Assembly: GCA_029891345.1 (NCBI GenBank)
Contig: CM057003.1
Coordinates: forward strand, 10,234,209 to 10,298,208
Reading direction: 5' to 3'
DNA: 64,000 bases
DNA from: Dryococelus australis
Lineage: Eukaryota > Arthropoda > Insecta > Phasmatodea > Phasmatidae
Made by a program: the position numbers and the translations under genes
Shown: positions 59,956-64,000 of the stretch, in pieces
Numbering within the stretch: position 1 is the first letter of the stretch
How the letters are laid out: every line of letters begins with the position of its first letter
Notes under the pieces: generated by a model
What the model saw: the letters and a program-made list of their open reading frames with translations, nothing else
Told to the model about the DNA's origin: nothing
Databases searched by the model: none

Positions 59956-60358
59956 ATAGTCTATTCGCGGTGTTTTCACATTTTTAAAATCAAACCCTTT
60001 AAATAATAACCCATGTCCACATATAACGTGTTTCATAGTTTTCTAGACATGTCATGTGTCACATGCTTTTTATAATTCTGTTAACATAAACGTACCTTAT
60101 TTTTGGTTAAACAAAATTCTTACTTATTTATATTTATATAAAAATTATAATATTTTATTCGTAAATATTATTAATATAAACAGAGATAATATAGATGTAT
60201 TGGTGATGCCTAATACGAAATTGTACTATTACAAAATATTATTAAACTGAAATTTTATAACTTATTTAAGCTTTATTTGCATGAGTTGAAGGAATAAACT
60301 GAAAGTAGAACTTCAGTAAGGCTTCAGAAAATTTGGGAGTTATAATGAATGGACTATA
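59956..60358 (-). mobile_element. MITE family A, copy A5 (403 bp)
   Basis: ATAGTCTATTCGCGGTGTTT at the left and GTTATAATGAATGGACTATA at the right form the terminal inverted repeat. The head (AAAGTAGAACTTCAGTAAGG, CTTCAGAAAATTTGG) is on the right. Going left, TTTGCATGAGTTGAAGG and ATTACAAAATATT follow the family order. It is non-coding. Confidence 0.8.
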
Positions 60359-60858
60359 AAAGAGGTAATTATAATAAATATGGCGCCTCGAGAATGAGGA
60401 AGACACTGCCAAATAAATGTTAAGATAACGTAAAACAAAATAAAATATTTTGTCTTGTAAATACATATTTTTAAATACCTGCGTTTAAATTCCGTCTGAC
60501 CTAATGGAGCAATTTGTAGTAACACTTTAACTCATCGACTTATCTATATCACTAAACTGACACTGATCGTTGTTTCAAAAGCAGAAAATTCTTCTGAATA
60601 TTTTAAAGCATATCTCTGAATATGCTGCCCGTCTCACTCGACACACGAGCACTGGCCTACGATGATTAATCTCCTTTTTACTCACAGTAAATACACAACC
60701 ATAATCGTATTACGTTGTGGCGGTCACGACAAAATATATCAATCGAAATATACTAGACTTATTCGCCATTAGCGTAATATAATTAAAATTTCCCAAAAAA
60801 AATATTCGGAAAAAATTTCTGTTAACCCATTTTAAAAGAAAAACATTGCCAAGTAAAT

Positions 60859-61614
60859 AAAGGAACGTACAGTACTTGTGTGAGCGGCATTCACAACAAT
60901 AAAGGAACGTACAGTACTTGTGTGAGCGATATTCACTACAATAAAGGAACGTACAGTACTTGTGTGAGCGGTATTCACTACAATAAAGGAACGTACAGTA
61001 CTTGTGTGAACGGTATTCACTACAATAAAGGAACGTACAGTACTTGTGTGAGCGGTATTCACTACAATAAAGGAACGTACAGTACTTGTGTGAGCGGTAT
61101 TCACTACAATAAAGGAACGTACAGTACTTGTGTGAGCGGTATTCACTACAATAAAGGAACGTACAGTACTTGTGTGAGCGGTATTCACTACAATAAAGGA
61201 ACGTACAGTACTTGTGTGAGCGGTATTCACTACAATAAAGGAACGTACAGTACTTGTGTGAGCGGTATTCACTACAATAAAGGAACGTACAGTACTTGTG
61301 TGAGCGGTATTCACTACAGTAAAGGAACGTACAGTACTTGTGTGAGCGGTATTCACTACAATAAAGGAACGTACAGTACTTGTGTGAACGGTATTCACTA
61401 CAATAGCGGAACGTACAGTACTTGTGTGAACGGTATTCACTACAATAAAGGAACGTACAGTACTTGTGTGAGCGGTATTCACTACAATAAAGGAACGTAC
61501 AGTACTTGTGTGAACGGTATTCACTACAATAAAGGAACGTACAGTACATGTGTGAACGGTATTCACTACAATAAAGGAACGTACAGTACTTGTGTGAACG
61601 GTATTCACTACAAT
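60859..61614. repeat. 42-bp minisatellite, exactly 18 units
   Basis: The unit AAAGGAACGTACAGTACTTG then TGTGAGCGGTATTCACTACAAT repeats over 756 bp without length variation and with few substitutions (AGCGG/AACGG is the main variant). GTACAGTAC near the centre is close to palindromic. Because 42 is divisible by three, one plus-strand frame and two minus-strand frames remain open for 257-333 codons, repeating for example GTYSTCVSGIHYNK. These are not treated as genes. Confidence 0.95.
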
Positions 61615-62639
61615 CAAATGATAACTTATTACAATAATTACCAGATATTTTGACAGATCTGCAAATGGACATAACTGAGAAACGTATCGAAAGTGGATAT
61701 GAAAATACAATTTTATATTTGAATTATACTTATTGATCTTAATGTGTAAATCCTTATATTTATGTATGACGAAATAAAAATTTCTGAGTAATTTTCTTGA
61801 GATGAAAGGTTTTGATAAATAATAAGCAAGCATTGTTCATAGCGTAAATATGTCAGCGTGTTGGAGTAGATAAGTTGTTTGGCTCCCTTTGCACCCCAGC
61901 AAAAAAAAAAAAAATTATTATTTCTGTTGATAAAAGAGAGAATATGTATTGCCAAATAGTTACACATATTTTCAATTAAAGAAAAGAAATGCGAAAAATT
62001 GTAAATAGTAACCAAGCGACAAATACAGTCCTCTGTTCAATTCTCCTGCGCTAGTCTCATTAAAAATATTAAATATCAGTTTTAGAATACAGCATTACTC
62101 TTTCCTCTTTTATGAATTAGGTTTAGCTGTCGATTCCATTGTATCAGACGCAATTTTTTCATTTAATTTAAATACATAAATACACAGATTATTTAAACTA
62201 CACGAACAGCAATCCCATAACCCGTGGTGAAAAATTTAATTTCTCAAATTCTATTTTATTCACATTTGTTCGGGTGAAAATATATTTCAATTCCCAATGT
62301 TACTAAAAAATGTTGCCATTTACAACAAGCAGTGTTATTTTCAAAATAAAAAAATGTATTATCTGCACGCGCAAGCGTTCTGAGTGAGCTAATATTTTTA
62401 CAGATATGAAAAACGGGTTGTGTTAATACAGCAGCATATGTCCGCCCAATTCCAAAACTACAGGTAGCGGAAGAGATTTCGCATCGTAACCAACACATGC
62501 GGATTTCAGTACTGTAGGCTACTCATCTCATTATTACGAATCGAATTTCCGTATGTTTGGTGGACAGTTCTGCAAAATAATATATATGTATTTATTTATT
62601 TAATAAATATCCTGTAATAGAATAAAAATATTTTTGAAA
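61615..62639. other. AT-rich DNA, nothing recognised
   Basis: No supported features apart from a poly-A tract near 61900. Confidence 0.5.
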
Positions 62640-62995
62640 AAAGTTACAAAGGGAAGTTCCGCTGCGTGCGAAAACAAGAGCGAAATCACACACGCCGTTG
62701 TAATAGCCGGCCATTGCTGCAACCAAGAGGCTTGGCCCAATTTTCCGCTTCCACGCCGACGAAGTTTCAATTTCACGGCGGTAAAATTACGCCGCTGCCA
62801 TAAATTCGACCTCCCGGCACGCATAAATAACAAGCCCCGGTCGTATATTAATAACGCTTTATCGAGGGAGGGTGAGTAAGGGGCGGGGATGTTAACTCTA
62901 CAGTTTGAGTGGTTGTGAAAGGGGGGAGGGGGAGAACACGCATGGGATCCATGGCAGGGATGCTGCACAACACGTGTCACGAGGCACTGTCTGTC
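62640..62995. other. GC-rich segment with AT-site clusters
   Basis: It contains TTTCACGGCGGTAAAATTAC then GCCGCTGCCATAAATTCG, CATAAATAACAAGCC and TATTAATAACGC, so homeodomain-like AT sites sit within CpG-rich sequence. A GGGGGGAGGGGGAG run follows. It could be a regulatory element; there is no core promoter or exon evidence. Confidence 0.3.
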
Positions 62996-63009
62996 CCTGT
63001 GACAGTCCC

Positions 63010-63628
63010 TAAATGCTGTTCACTGTTTAGTGAGCACTTTTGAAATCGACCTTAGGAAAAAAAGTCACTCTCCCTACCTGCATATATTTTAAAGGGCGCT
63101 CTGAGTGACATGCGTCTATAGGATGTTCACAGTAAACTGAGAAATTTTTAAGACCCTTCCAAATTTTTCTTTTAAACAAGTTTTTATATTTAAGCCAATT
63201 TTTTAGTATCAGCATTGTCACGTGACTAATAAAATATAGTGTATACTTTCACCACTTTCGCAAGTTAATGTCTGAGTCTGCAGTAAAACATATTTATTAG
63301 TGGTTAATGCCTATTGGGAGGACCTTAAAAAGTGCTCACTTTATCATGAATAGCCTATTGTAAATTTGGTAACAATGGATGGGAAGTAGTTTCGTATCTT
63401 AACGTCGAATGAAAAGTGCTAGGTAACCGTTTCTGATCATCTAAATAATTCCTTTCGCTTTCTGTTTTTTTTTAATTACATTGAAGTGTAAAAATGAGTA
63501 GATTTGTAAACAATTTAGTTTTCTAAAAGTTTCACAATTCCACTTGACCGACGCATGAACAATGTGATGAGGCCCATGACAATGCTAATCCTACATAAGG
63601 CGGAGGAATACAAAACGTGCTTACAAGT
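63010..63628 (+). mobile_element. MITE family B, copy B6, interrupted by C3 and cut by C4
   Basis: It begins TAAATGCTGTTCACTGTTTAG and follows family B to GAGTGACATGCGTC. C3 (63117-63358) then interrupts, and family B resumes with GTAAATTTGGTAACAATGG through GGCGGAGGAATACAAAACG. The final head segment is missing because C4 starts at 63629. Confidence 0.85.
63117..63358. mobile_element. MITE family C, copy C3 (about 242 bp), nested in B6
   Basis: TATAGGATGTTCACAGTAAAC at the left pairs with GCTCACTTTATCATGAATAG at the right. The interior resembles C1 and C2 (TTTCACCACTTTCGCAAGTT, AATGTCTGAGTCTGCAG). Confidence 0.85.
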
Positions 63629-63737
63629 GTAGGCTGTTCACGGTAAAGTGAGCACTTTTTAAGGCCCTTCTGAATTTTTCCTTTCATCCAATTTCCACCT
63701 TTCTGCTGCTTTTTAATATAAACGTTGCAATGCGACA
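63629..63737 (+). mobile_element. MITE family C, copy C4, truncated
   Basis: It starts GTAGGCTGTTCACGGTAAAG and runs through TTTTTAAGGCCCTTC and TTTTTAATATAAACG, then stops where SINE sequence begins. Its right terminus is not present in the window. Confidence 0.75.
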
Positions 63738-63975
63738 GATGTCGAACGGGTTCAACCCTCGGCTGGGTCGTTCCGAATTTTCGCATGTGAGAATCGTGCC
63801 GGACGATGCCGTTAGTCGTCGGGTTTTCTCGGGGATCTCCCTTTTCCCCCGCCATTTCATTCCGGTGCTGCTCCATACTCATCTCAATCACCCCCCGTCG
63901 GCTCTCAAGACCTCTATGTTAAGAGCCGTCCAAGTCTCTTCACTCACTTCACCGGCCCTTGCCGCCGAATGACGA
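63738..63975 (+). mobile_element. tRNA-derived SINE (copy 3), 5'-truncated
   Basis: It begins close to the B box GGGTTCAACCCT (63748-63759); the A-box half is absent. The body matches the other copies: TTTTCGCATGTGAGAATCGT, GGGTTTTCTCGGGGATCTCC (63821-63840), GTGCTGCTCCATACTCATCT and CTCTCAAGACCTC. Loss of the A box should abolish pol III transcription. Confidence 0.82.
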
Positions 63976-64000
63976 GAATACACATGGCGAGTTGAAGCTA

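Noticed and set aside
60710-61833. Three long frames (257, 320 and 333 codons) over the 42-bp array
   Set aside because: All three frames being open on both strands shows it is a property of the 42-bp unit, not of selection on a protein.

Overview
This window looks like intergenic or intronic DNA from a large, AT-rich, repeat-dense eukaryotic nuclear genome, most likely an insect. The evidence is tRNA-derived SINEs with intact A and B boxes, many short inverted-repeat DNA elements (MITEs) next to TA dinucleotides, long microsatellites and homopolymers, several tandem arrays, a decayed Tc1/mariner-like fragment, and no long open frames outside arrays. There are no bacterial operons, rRNA, CRISPR or viral genes. 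The SINE body (a 'GGGTTTTCTCGGG' block, then 'GCTGCTCCATACTC') and a short motif at 14293 and 18887 recall polyneopteran repeats (locust, stick insect or cockroach type). That placement is from memory and tentative. No protein-coding gene can be supported with confidence. The best candidate is an unrecognised 176-residue frame on the minus strand at 51061-51591, which sits beside a CCAAT-rich promoter-like segment.

Layout. 1-3500: AT-rich DNA with a GC-rich island (1050-1860), a 53-nt poly-T and a 171-bp duplication. 3549-4999: a large foldback element with arms of about 0.65-0.7 kb, each carrying a tRNA-like segment. 5161-6084: a 93-bp minisatellite, 10 units. 6955-8377: two inverted MITEs end to end, the second interrupted by a third element. 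10933-13229: a 164-bp satellite, 14 units. 13-19 kb: AT-rich DNA with tRNA-like SINE pieces. 18.4-27 kb: MITEs, a promoter-like GC segment at 19.2-19.6 kb, and a CT/TA microsatellite cassette. 28-29 kb: palindromes, a second foldback relative and a Tc1-like remnant. 30.7-34.6 kb: CpG-rich island, SINE, GC-rich island, MITE. 37.1-39.0 kb: a complete 1.85-kb non-coding terminal-inverted-repeat element inserted in a 41-bp tandem array. 45.8-50.6 kb: MITEs, an inverted repeat and a second copy of the 1.85-kb element. 51-55.3 kb: the candidate ORF, nested MITEs, a GC island and a SINE. 57.4-61.6 kb: 62-bp and 42-bp tandem arrays and a MITE. 63-64 kb: a stack of nested MITEs ending in a truncated SINE.

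The main unifying observation is that four element types (called A, B, C and E here; 17 copies) have related termini. These begin TATAG, then TTCACGGT, then an AGCACTTTT-like block and GCCCTG. A, B and E also continue into a TCTACTT block and a CCTCCGCC-like block, while their interiors are unrelated. This suggests one transposition system mobilising many different non-autonomous passengers. No transposase for it is visible in the window.
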